NCBI GenBank assembly: GCA_964546935.1
Contig: CAZJLJ010000058.1
Span: forward strand, 1 to 17,479
Origin: JALYTY01 sp964546935
GTDB taxonomy: Bacteria; Vulcanimicrobiota; Vulcanimicrobiia; Vulcanimicrobiales; Vulcanimicrobiaceae
Direction of reading: 5' to 3'
DNA length: 17,479 nt
Below the pieces are notes generated by a model. It saw only the letters and a list, made by a program, of their open reading frames with translations, was not told the origin of the DNA and ran no database searches. The stretch's first letter is position 1. Each line of letters begins with the position of its first letter. The position numbers were made by a program, and so were the translations under genes. Positions 1 to 6,988 of this stretch are shown piece after piece.

Positions 1-86
1 GACGCGCGTTTTTGTTCTGAAACATTCGGATCAGAGTGTCGTAGGTTGAGGGAACAACGAGGTGCTTCAAAGTGAAAGGTAGACGG

Positions 87-1414
87 ATGCGTGCGTTACA
101 AACGGTTCTGGCGCTCAGCGCACTATCACTGTTGATATCCGGTCCCGCGCACGCCGATTCGACGGCCGATTGCCACGTCGGGAGCTATCGGCTCACGGAC
201 GGAAGAGCCGTCGACATCGCGCCATCTGACGGCGACGCACTTCGGTGGCGAACCTTCGCCGGAGATACCGGCCTTTTGCATCGCAACAGCGATGGCTCGT
301 GGTCTAGCATGCGCGGTTGGACGCAGAAGCCGGACGGTATCGTCGTCTCATTCTCCGACTGCAAAGACGGCGCAATTACGTTTGGTGGCGCAACCGGAAA
401 ACGTATCGCCTTCGATGTTACGGACACGACGTTTGAAAGCAACGGAGTCAAGATGTCGGGCCGTCTCGTAATGCCAAAGGGCAACGGACACGTGCCGCTC
501 GTGATACTCCTTCATGGCTCGGAGCATGACTCGGCCCGAAAGTTCAATGCGCTTCAGCGAATGTTTCCCGCGCAGGGTATCGCCGCGTTCGTCTACGATA
601 AACGCGGGACGGGTGCGTCGGGCGGCGTGTACACCCAGGATTTCGACCTGCTCGCGGCCGACGCCGTCCAAGCGATGATGGCTGCGCGCCGTCTTGCGGG
701 AACGCGCGTGAACCGCGTGGGATTCCAAGGCCCGAGCGAAGGTGGATGGGTTGCACCGCTGGCGGCAAATCGCTCGAAAGTCGATTTCGTGATCGTAAGC
801 TTCGGCCTTGCCGTTAGTGTTCTTCAGGAAGATCAAGAAAGCGTAGCGCTCGATATGTCTTTGCATCGGCGCTCACCGGAAGATACGGCGAAGGCGCTCG
901 AGTTGGCGCGAGCGGGCGAGCGAGTTATCGAAACGCGCGGTTCCGAGGGATACGCCGAATTCGACGCGCTTCGTAAAAAGTACAAAGGCGAGCCGTGGTA
1001 TCGTGACGTGCACGGTGACTTTGTCTACTTCGTCCTTCCTTTGAACGAGGCGCAGGTACGAGTCGCGGCTCGCCAGTTCGATTTCCACACGCCTTTCCGC
1101 TACGACCCCATGCCGACGTTGCGTGCGTCGCAGACACCTCAATTGTGGGCACTCGGCTCGGACGATTTGGACGCACCCAGTGGTGAAACTGCGAACCGGA
1201 TTAAAACGCTAATCGCCGCGGGAAAGGATTACACGCTTGCGGTCTTTCCCGGCGCAGAGCACGGCATGACCGAATACGAGTTGGGCGCTGACGGCGAGCG
1301 AATCTCGACACGCTATGTTCCGGGTTATTTCGAATTGATGCGCGACTTCATCCGCGACGGTCACGTCGCAGGCAACTACGGCGAGGCTGCAATAGCACAG
1401 CCGCACGGGCCTTA
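87..1414 (+). CDS. Secreted alpha/beta hydrolase (3' end at assembly gap)
   Basis: Predicted periplasmic or extracellular serine hydrolase of the alpha/beta-hydrolase fold; the substrate is unknown. I start it at ATG 87 because AAAGG (75-79) sits 7 nt upstream and the protein then begins with a clean Sec signal peptide (MRALQTVLALSALSL..., cleavage after AHA, about residue 23). GTG 72 in the same frame is an alternative. Residues 25-110 form a beta-rich N-terminal domain with two cysteines (about 29 and 92) that could form a disulfide. The hydrolase core has the oxyanion-hole HG in VILLHGSE (about 143), the nucleophile elbow GPSEGG (Ser about 217), a candidate acid in LGSDDLD (about 359-360) and the catalytic His in GAEHGM (about 392), so the triad is complete. 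The last readable codon is TA followed by N (1413-1415), which could itself be the stop; the protein is probably nearly complete at about 442 residues. Family membership is firm, substrate is not. Confidence 0.85.
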
Positions 1415-1514
1415 NNNNNNNNNNNNNNNNNNNNNNNNNNNNNNNNNNNNNNNNNNNNNNNNNNNNNNNNNNNNNNNNNNNNNNNNNNNNNNNNNNNNNN
1501 NNNNNNNNNNNNNN
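1415..1514. other. Assembly gap of exactly 100 N
   Basis: A run of 100 undetermined bases. The round number is the usual placeholder for a scaffold join of unknown length, so reading frames cannot be followed through it. It lies between the 3' ends of two convergent genes, where a transcription terminator would be expected. The left flank ends in GC-rich bases (GCCGCACGGGC, 1400-1410) that could be one arm of a lost hairpin, but the partner arm is not visible. Confidence 0.97.
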
Positions 1515-1843
1515 ACGCGGACCACTACGTTCATTGTGCCCTTGTCGAAGTTTGCGCGATACGTGTATTCGTTTTTCGCGGGGTCACCGTTGATGTACGT
1601 CAGACCCTTGTAGTCTCCCAGCGCATGCATCTTGTCGGAAAGTGTACCGACTTCGCCGCGCGAGACTTGGGTTTTGAGTTGATCGTCGAAATTCGAAGTG
1701 ACGCTGTCGATGTCGTTGTTGTAGACGGCTTTAGTAACATCGTCTGCGGTCGTGGCTGCACTTCCGCTGGCGCCACCAGCGCCCGCGTTACACGCCGCCG
1801 TAGCAGCGAGTAACGCGATCGCAAGCAGTTGGCGAACTGCCAT
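1515..1843 (-). CDS. Small lipoprotein, DUF3887-like (3' end in gap)
   Basis: Small exported lipoprotein of unknown function. ATG 1843-1841 overlaps the stop of the upstream gene (TAATG), indicating translational coupling, so I prefer it to the in-frame GTG at 1858. The signal peptide MAVRQLLAIALLAATAAC ends in a somewhat atypical lipobox (TAAC) with Cys18, followed by a Gly/Ala/Ser-rich tether. The remainder (about residues 30-109) has the look of DUF3887-type proteins: a helical part (VYNNDIDSVTSNFDDQLKTQ), then GDYKGL, then beta strands YTYRANFDKGTMNVVVR. In that family the fold ends one strand later, so only a short C-terminus is likely to be hidden in the gap. The family assignment is by pattern only. 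The protein probably works at the membrane with the product of the coupled upstream gene. Confidence 0.7.
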
Positions 1844-2316
1844 TAAAGCTGGCCCCACCCATAGGAGACCATCGCCACTTGTTGAGCGTTGTTACGCGAC
1901 GCCACTCGGTGCGGTTGCTCCGCGCCGGCGCGCGATGCAACGAAACCCGTGTGCATGCTTAGCGAAGCAAGTTGGCGGCGTTGATCTTCGACGATCTTGT
2001 GCTGATAAGCGATCTCTCGCTTCAGATCAGCGTTAACCGCGGCTTGCTGTTGGTAGGCGCGCTGTTCCTGGCGATACGCTGCCCACGCGTCGTTGTTCTC
2101 CGACTGCAAAGCAGCCTGGCGGCGCGCGTCTTCAGCGTACTTCTCGTGTACTTTGCGGTTGTGATTGATAATCAGCAACGTTCCGGCAGCTGCCGCAGCG
2201 CCGAAAATAATGTTGCGCGTGCTTGCTGCTCCGTCAGCCATTACTGGTGCGGCCGGAATCGTTAGGCCAATTGCGCCCGTCAAGGCGACGGTCGCGAGTG
2301 CTTGCTTGAAGTTCAT
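1843..2316 (-). CDS. Exported coiled-coil protein with one membrane segment
   Basis: Unrecognised 157-residue protein. The start at ATG 2316 is set by a strong Shine-Dalgarno GGAGGAG (2327-2321) four bases upstream. An upstream in-frame start exists, but it would place a non-signal leader before an obvious signal peptide. Residues 1-27 are a Sec signal peptide (MNFKQALATVALTGAIG..., cleavage near VMA). Residues 35-51 (NIIFGAAAAAGTLLIIN) form a short Ala-rich membrane helix. Residues 55-120 are charged and Gln/Glu/Arg-rich (YRQEQRAYQQQ, DLKREIAYQHKIVEDQRRQL) and are predicted to be a coiled coil. The tail is Gly/Ser/Asn-rich. The stop (1845-1843) overlaps the start of the lipoprotein gene as TAATG, so the two are made together. 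A structural or scaffold role at the envelope is a guess; no catalytic motif is visible. Confidence 0.78.
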   Translation of the reverse strand: MNFKQALATVALTGAIGLTIPAAPVMADGAASTRNIIFGAAAAAGTLLIINHNRKVHEKYAEDARRQAALQSENNDAWAAYRQEQRAYQQQAAVNADLKREIAYQHKIVEDQRRQLASLSMHTGFVASRAGAEQPHRVASRNNAQQVAMVSYGWGQL

Positions 2317-2483
2317 GTATCTCCTCCGCATCGGTAACGCAAGCGTCTTTCCCCGTGGTTCCAGGTCGCAAACTCGATATCCGAGCGACACGTCTACCGC
2401 CCGCTTGCTTAATCCTTTTTTAATTTGTAAAGCTACGGTAATGAGCTTAATGTAGGCCGGTAGTCCCATCGATAAAACGTATC

Positions 2484-4163
2484 GTGACTAAGATACGTTT
2501 TTCACGTCTCGCGCCTTTCGCGTTGCTCTCGGGTCTGCTCGCCGCTTGCGGCGGCGGTGCCGGATCGAGCAGTGGCACGCTTCCGGTGACGACAGTCGAT
2601 TCGACTCCGTCCGTCATCCAAACGAGCGCCGTGACGAATGCGACAGCAACATCGCTGCAAACCAGTGGTTCGATTGCCGGCCTATTCTCCGGCGGTTTCA
2701 CTCTGAGCAGCGGCGCACCGCACGGTTACGTGCACATCTACACGAACGCGAACACGCGTTACGGCGGCGCTAAACCATTTTACAACGAGAAAGTAACGGT
2801 CGCTGGAACCGGATCGTGGTCGGGCATTACGGCATCGACCGTGACGCAAGCGGGAACCGCTTCGCCGACGCCCGCTCCGACGAGCAACCCGGGAATCACA
2901 CCGCCAAACGGTTCGTCGACCACTCCGCTCATGCCGAAGGCACGAAGCGGAATCGGGCTCTTCCAAGTGTTCGATGCGTTCTACAGCTACGGCCGCATCA
3001 ATCCCGGCACTGCAGTTGCCGATGGATCGCGTTACGACATCGTGTGGGGCGCACGTCCCGGCATGGCATCGTCGTGGCGCGCCGGTAACTCGTCGTTGAT
3101 CGCAACGTATTATATGCCGCAAGAAACCGACGCGAGCTACGTGTCGTGGGGCGGCATCGGTCACGATCTCGCGTGGTGGCAAGCGCACCATCCCGACTGG
3201 GTTCTCTACTCGTGCACGGCCGGCGGCGCGCCGACGAAGATTCCGGCGATGATCGGCAGCCTGCCGCAAAACGTCCCGCTCGACATTCACAACCCCGAGG
3301 TCGTGAACTATCAAATTCACCTTGCAGCAAACTACGCAATCGCCAACGGTTACAACGGCCTCGCTTATGACGAAGTCGTGTTCTACAACCTCGGCGGCGT
3401 AACGGCCGGCACCGGTGCATACGGTTGCGGCATCTACCAAAACGGTACGTTCGTCCGTCGCTACAGCGGCAAGACGGATGCGCGTTGGAATGCCGACACA
3501 GTTGCATGGGTGAAGGCTGCGCACCAAATCCTGACGACGGATTCCACTCTCGCGCCTCACCACTTGAAATTGGTTGTGAACCACCCCGCGGGCAACATCA
3601 ACGATCCGAACGAACAAGGGATTCTCGCCAATGTCGACGCCGATCTCGATGAAACCGGCTTCGCCGATTACAGCAACTACACGAAGACGAACTGGCTCTT
3701 CAAGCAAACCGTGGACTGGATGCGTTATGCGCAAGCGCACGGAACGGCACCGCTGATTATCGACAAGTACTATCAGTCGGCGAGCGTCAATCAGAACCAG
3801 CTCGAGTACGGCATCGCAACGTACCTCATGGGTAACGAAGGCGGCGCAGGTCTCTTCGTCGGTAACAACCCGGGCTATGGCATCGAACAGTACCACTCGG
3901 AGTACACCGCGAACTACGGCACCGCGTGCGGTGCGTACTACGGCGGTTCGGCTACGAATCCGAACAGCCCGGATCTGTGGTACCGTCGCTACAGCAATGC
4001 GTTCGTCGTCGTCAACGGCGGTTCGTCCTCGCGTTCGTATGAAAGCGTAACGCTCCCGGCCGGCCACTCGTACCGCGACCTCGAAGGACGTCCGGTTTCG
4101 AACCCGCTCAGCGTCGCAAATCACGATGCCTACGTGTTGCTGACGACGAACGGTTGTAACTAA
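2484..4163 (+). CDS. GHL15-like putative glycoside hydrolase lipoprotein
   Basis: Predicted surface or periplasmic lipoprotein of 559 residues with a glycosidase-like TIM barrel. Residues 1-21 are a signal peptide ending in the lipobox LLAAC (Cys22), followed by a Gly/Ser tether. Residues 43-125 look like a small beta domain. Residues 126-153 are a Pro/Thr/Ser linker. Residues 157-545 match the pattern of the hypothetical glycosyl hydrolase family 15 (GHL15): FDAFYSYGRINPG, DIVWGARPGM, WWQAHHPDWVLYSC, LDIHNPEVVNYQI, GYNGLAYDEVVFYN. Asp296/Glu297 in AYDEV and Glu390 in DLDETGF are candidate acids; this is inference. The GTG start has no Shine-Dalgarno. GATAAA (2471-2476) lies 7 nt upstream, so a leaderless message is possible. 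The stop lies 5 bp from the stop of the convergent receptor gene. The substrate is unknown; an alpha-linked exopolysaccharide would fit the family. Confidence 0.85.
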   Translation: MTKIRFSRLAPFALLSGLLAACGGGAGSSSGTLPVTTVDSTPSVIQTSAVTNATATSLQTSGSIAGLFSGGFTLSSGAPHGYVHIYTNANTRYGGAKPFYNEKVTVAGTGSWSGITASTVTQAGTASPTPAPTSNPGITPPNGSSTTPLMPKARSGIGLFQVFDAFYSYGRINPGTAVADGSRYDIVWGARPGMASSWRAGNSSLIATYYMPQETDASYVSWGGIGHDLAWWQAHHPDWVLYSCTAGGAPTKIPAMIGSLPQNVPLDIHNPEVVNYQIHLAANYAIANGYNGLAYDEVVFYNLGGVTAGTGAYGCGIYQNGTFVRRYSGKTDARWNADTVAWVKAAHQILTTDSTLAPHHLKLVVNHPAGNINDPNEQGILANVDADLDETGFADYSNYTKTNWLFKQTVDWMRYAQAHGTAPLIIDKYYQSASVNQNQLEYGIATYLMGNEGGAGLFVGNNPGYGIEQYHSEYTANYGTACGAYYGGSATNPNSPDLWYRRYSNAFVVVNGGSSSRSYESVTLPAGHSYRDLEGRPVSNPLSVANHDAYVLLTTNGCN

Positions 4164-4168
4164 CTAAA

Positions 4169-6142
4169 CTACGGCACTAGTGGTGTCGTCGGCACGGTGA
4201 TCCCAACGATCACCGTTGCCGGAAGTCCATAACGGTCGATGCTCGAGAGATAGCGCGCGCCAGTTGCGTTCTCGACGTCGACCGTTATTTTTAGTTCATT
4301 GCGCAGCGGTACCGAAACGTGCGCGCCCACGAGCACCGCGGTGCCAAGTGGCTGCGTGTTCAAATCATCGGCGTACGTTTGACCCAGGTAACTTACGCTT
4401 AGGCCCGCGCCGATTCTCGATACCGTCGTATCGAAATCAACACCGGCGGAACCCTTAGGAACGTACGGCAGATACTTGCCGTTGGTTATTCCGGGCGAAG
4501 TCACACGCGCATACTGAGCTGTGCCGTAAACTTGCAATCGTGTCGCAGGCGAAAGCGAACGTGTTAGGGTCAACGTCTCGCCGTCCGTATGGGTCTGCGA
4601 GAAATTGCTGCGAATTTGCGTGACCGGGTCGATCGTTCGGAACGAGATCGCGTCGTTCACGATCGTATGGTAAGCGTCGAAGGCAACGTGCGTCCGTGCT
4701 CCGGCCCAATCCAATCCGGCCGTGAGCGACGAGCTGCGCTCCGGAACCAGGTTCGGGTTTGGCCGGTAAGCGATACTTCCAATCTGGAACCCGCGGACGA
4801 GTTCGTTCAGATACGGTGCGCGGAACCCAGCGCCGTCGGAAATTCTAAACGCCAGCTGCGGCGTTAGGTCGTACCGTACCGCAACGCGCGGGGATATCGC
4901 TCGTGCTACCGTGGGCGTCACAATCGTAGTGCCGGCTGGGTTAGCAAGGTTCGCCCGAACCAAATTGACGAGGTCGCCCCGAGCCCCGGCTACAACTTCG
5001 CCACGCGGAAAATTCAACGCTTCTTGCAACGCGAGACCGGCAAGTTGCTGTGCGCCGCTGCCGGAACTTTGGAAAACGTTCGCGCGTCCGAACTGTTCGC
5101 TATCTCCGTTAACGGCCCGCTCGTCCACGCGTGCGGCGAATTCGGAATGCGGTGCGCTCGCGATCCATTGCAGCGCGACGCCGCTTTCAGCAGTCGGCAC
5201 AAATTGGGTGTACCGCAAAACGCCCGGCGACTGCGGATAGAGGTCGGCTTGGTTTGTTATGTTTGTAATGCGCGAATACGCATCGAGTCCCAGCGAACTA
5301 TTCGGCGTGGTATGCGCGTAGCGCAGCGCATTTTGATTTAGCCGCCGCCAAAAATTGTAGTTCGGCCGGCCCTCTTGTTGATAGTCCCAGGCGCCGCGGT
5401 AACCGTATTCAACCATGTCGTTGTTCGTTAACGCGTAGCGCACCCGAAACGACGCCATGCTTGTTTGTGATTGCGCCGGTTTGTCTTTGGAACTTGCATA
5501 TCCGGGCGGTAAATCGAGGTACGACAGTTGCGATTGAAGACCTGAAAAGGATGCCTCCAACGAATGCGAGACCGGCGCCTGCACTTGCACGTAGTTGAGC
5601 AGCGCCTGCGGTGTTCCGGCTCCGAAAGTGATACCGCCGCGCGCTTCACTCGGAGAGCGCGCCGGCCCAAAGGTGTCAAGGGAAAGAACGCCGCCGATCG
5701 CACCGGATCCATAAAGCGCCGAACCGGGGCCACGCAACAATTCAGCTCGAGTAATATCGCTCGCGGGATACTCCGCCCAATCGATCTGTCCGCCGAACGC
5801 GTCTTGCGCAGGGATACCGTCGGCAAGTACAAGTCCACGATCGTTGCCTGCGCCGGTAAACGATAGGCGCAACTGTCCGTAATTCGTGAAGTTACTGTTG
5901 CTGCGGGTACGGTCAAAGCCCGGCAGATTGCGCAGCGCCGCATCACCCGTTGCGGCCGGCGAATTGGCGAGTTGTGTCTGATCTAAAACCGATGCAGCGA
6001 CCGGAAGACGATGCAAGCTCTGTGGTGATCCCGTCGCGACCCGAACAGTCGTAATAACGGGAAGCGGTGTCGCCGAAGGGGACGGCGAGGGTGACGGCGA
6101 TGCAGATTGCACTGCCGCGAGGAGAAGCACCGTAGCAATCAT
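4169..6142 (-). CDS. TonB-dependent outer-membrane receptor, coupled to regulator gene
   Basis: Outer-membrane TonB-dependent transporter of 657 residues, a little shorter than many siderophore receptors and close to BtuB-sized members. A short signal peptide (residues 1-14), unusually lacking a basic N-region, is followed by an SP-repeat linker (14-27), a TonB-box-like strand (ITTVRVATG, 30-38) and the plug domain (about 40-160). The plug carries typical motifs: RNLPGF, LADGIPAQD and RAELLRGPGSALYGSGAIGG. Residues about 170-657 alternate as beta-barrel strands. ATG 6142-6140 overlaps the stop of the regulator gene as TAATG, so the two are translationally coupled. The pair is divergent from the PQQ dehydrogenase operon. 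That context suggests uptake of a metal chelate or cofactor needed by the enzyme, such as lanthanide or PQQ, but the sequence does not reveal the ligand. Vitamin B12 or iron-chelate uptake remains possible. Confidence 0.92.
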   Translation of the reverse strand: MIATVLLLAAVQSASPSPSPSPSATPLPVITTVRVATGSPQSLHRLPVAASVLDQTQLANSPAATGDAALRNLPGFDRTRSNSNFTNYGQLRLSFTGAGNDRGLVLADGIPAQDAFGGQIDWAEYPASDITRAELLRGPGSALYGSGAIGGVLSLDTFGPARSPSEARGGITFGAGTPQALLNYVQVQAPVSHSLEASFSGLQSQLSYLDLPPGYASSKDKPAQSQTSMASFRVRYALTNNDMVEYGYRGAWDYQQEGRPNYNFWRRLNQNALRYAHTTPNSSLGLDAYSRITNITNQADLYPQSPGVLRYTQFVPTAESGVALQWIASAPHSEFAARVDERAVNGDSEQFGRANVFQSSGSGAQQLAGLALQEALNFPRGEVVAGARGDLVNLVRANLANPAGTTIVTPTVARAISPRVAVRYDLTPQLAFRISDGAGFRAPYLNELVRGFQIGSIAYRPNPNLVPERSSSLTAGLDWAGARTHVAFDAYHTIVNDAISFRTIDPVTQIRSNFSQTHTDGETLTLTRSLSPATRLQVYGTAQYARVTSPGITNGKYLPYVPKGSAGVDFDTTVSRIGAGLSVSYLGQTYADDLNTQPLGTAVLVGAHVSVPLRNELKITVDVENATGARYLSSIDRYGLPATVIVGITVPTTPLVP

Positions 6143-6816
6143 TATGTCAGTCCGTGACGAAGGGCGAAAACGGCAGCTGAAACGCGGTCGTCTACGTTGA
6201 GTTTGTGATACAGATGCGCAAGATGCGTGCGAACCGTCGGATACGCGCAGTGCAATTCGCGTGCGATTTCTTCGTTCGAGTAACCCTCGACGAGCAACCG
6301 CAGAATCTGTGTTTCCCGCGGCGAAAGATGCGGCAGCGGAACGGCGACTTTATCTTCAGGCTCGCGCGTTTCGTGATGAAACAGAGCGTGGGCAACTTCC
6401 GGGTCGAGCCACGTCGCTCCGTCGGCAACCACTTTGATGGCTTTGCGAATCCGCGTGCCGGGCGTCGCCGCCAAACAGCACGCATCGGCGCCGGCATCCA
6501 ACGCGGCACGCAGCTGATTCTCGTCGACCATTCGTTTTAGCGACAGCACGCCGACGTCGGGACGGATTTGCTTGGAGTAGCGGATGAATCGCACACCCTC
6601 GCCGTCTGCCAGGCTCAAGTTCACGATTAAGACGCGGAGCGCGCGGTTTTGTAGCAGCGCTTTGCCGCCATCTGCGTCGGCCGTTCCGAGGAGCAGCAAT
6701 TCGCGATCGGCGCCGAGCACTTCTGTCAGTGCGGCCGCGGTGGTCCGCCGGTCAGTAACAATGCCAACGCCCACCGGCATCGCCACACCGGGCCCGTTGA
6801 CGGAACGATGGAGCAT
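6142..6816 (-). CDS. LuxR/NarL-type regulator with degenerate receiver domain
   Basis: DNA-binding regulator of 224 residues. Residues 16-145 have the fold pattern of a response-regulator receiver, and residues 162-224 are a LuxR-type helix-turn-helix (LSPRETQILRLLVEGYSNEEIA, then PTVRTHLAHLYHKLNVDDR). The receiver has lost its phosphorylation chemistry. The expected acceptor Asp is Asn66 in VLIVNLSLADGEG, the conserved Lys is Ala116 in GADACCLAAT, and the acidic pair is reduced to Asp22. It is therefore unlikely to be switched by ordinary phosphotransfer and may bind a ligand or partner instead. No kinase gene is adjacent. It is the first gene of the receptor operon and faces the dehydrogenase operon, like the LuxR-type regulators (AgmR/ExaE) of PQQ alcohol oxidation in Pseudomonas. 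A perfect inverted repeat at 6863-6880 is a candidate binding site. The start ATG 6816 has only a weak GAAAG upstream. Confidence 0.9.
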   Translation of the reverse strand: MLHRSVNGPGVAMPVGVGIVTDRRTTAAALTEVLGADRELLLLGTADADGGKALLQNRALRVLIVNLSLADGEGVRFIRYSKQIRPDVGVLSLKRMVDENQLRAALDAGADACCLAATPGTRIRKAIKVVADGATWLDPEVAHALFHHETREPEDKVAVPLPHLSPRETQILRLLVEGYSNEEIARELHCAYPTVRTHLAHLYHKLNVDDRVSAAVFALRHGLT

Positions 6817-6832
6817 AGTTTCGTTCTTTCCG

Positions 6833-6838
6833 ATACTA
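6833..6838 (-). promoter_or_regulatory. Possible -10 element for regulator-receptor operon
   Basis: TAGTAT on the minus strand, about 16 nt upstream of the regulator ATG, matches the -10 consensus at four of six positions. No good -35 is present at the usual distance. That would suit an activator-dependent promoter, and the inverted repeat at 6863-6880 would be centred about 45 bp before the implied start. This is a weak call by eye. Confidence 0.25.
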
Positions 6839-6862
6839 GAAAAATTCCAAAATGCGGGGGCG

Positions 6863-6880
6863 TTACCTGTTTAGGTAACT
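6863..6880. promoter_or_regulatory. Inverted repeat GTTACCT-GTTT-AGGTAAC, candidate operator
   Basis: Perfect 7-bp arms separated by 4 bases, placed between the divergent regulator and dehydrogenase genes. The TACC...GGTA core resembles sites bound by dimers of LuxR/NarL-type helix-turn-helix proteins, and such a protein is encoded next door. The symmetry is seen directly; the binding partner is inferred. It is not followed by a T-run, which argues against a terminator. Confidence 0.5.
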
Positions 6881-6900
6881 AGGCCCGAGACATCGTCAAA

Positions 6901-6916
6901 GGTGATGATCATCACC
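6901..6916. promoter_or_regulatory. Perfect 16-bp palindrome GGTGATGATCATCACC, candidate operator
   Basis: A gapless 16-bp palindrome with a different sequence from the inverted repeat 20 bp away, which suggests a second regulator or a second binding mode. It lies about 72 bp upstream of the dehydrogenase start codon and just upstream of the possible -35/-10 pair at 6925-6953. The symmetry is certain; the function is inferred. Confidence 0.5.
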
Positions 6917-6924
6917 CCAGCCGA

Positions 6925-6953
6925 TTGTGGAGAGGGCGCTCCGGCCGTACGCT
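6925..6953 (+). promoter_or_regulatory. Possible sigma70-type promoter of dehydrogenase operon
   Basis: TTGTGG (6925-6930) and TACGCT (6948-6953) are spaced by 17 bp, the ideal distance, but each matches the consensus only partly. A start near 6960 would leave a leader of about 29 nt to the ATG at 6989. The weak hexamers fit a promoter that needs an activator bound at the upstream palindromes. Confidence 0.3.
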
Positions 6954-6988
6954 TGTTCTAGCGGCATTACCGCAAGGAGTGTGGAGGC

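Noticed and set aside
1415..1613. Extension of the hydrolase frame through the N run to 1613
   Set aside because: The gap length is arbitrary, so the frame cannot be carried across. The bases after the gap code for the lipoprotein on the other strand.
2682..4124. Long open frame (480 codons) on the minus strand opposite the GHL15-like gene
   Set aside because: Its translation is Arg/Val-rich without domains, and the opposite strand has an excellent full-length family match. It is a codon-bias shadow.
6068..6102. Short GC-rich direct repeats (GACGGCGA units) near the receptor start
   Set aside because: They simply encode the Ser-Pro linker of the receptor; there is no sign of a CRISPR array or mobile repeat.
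6863..6880. Inverted repeat read as a rho-independent terminator
   Set aside because: There is no T-run on either side and it sits between divergent genes, where no transcript ends.
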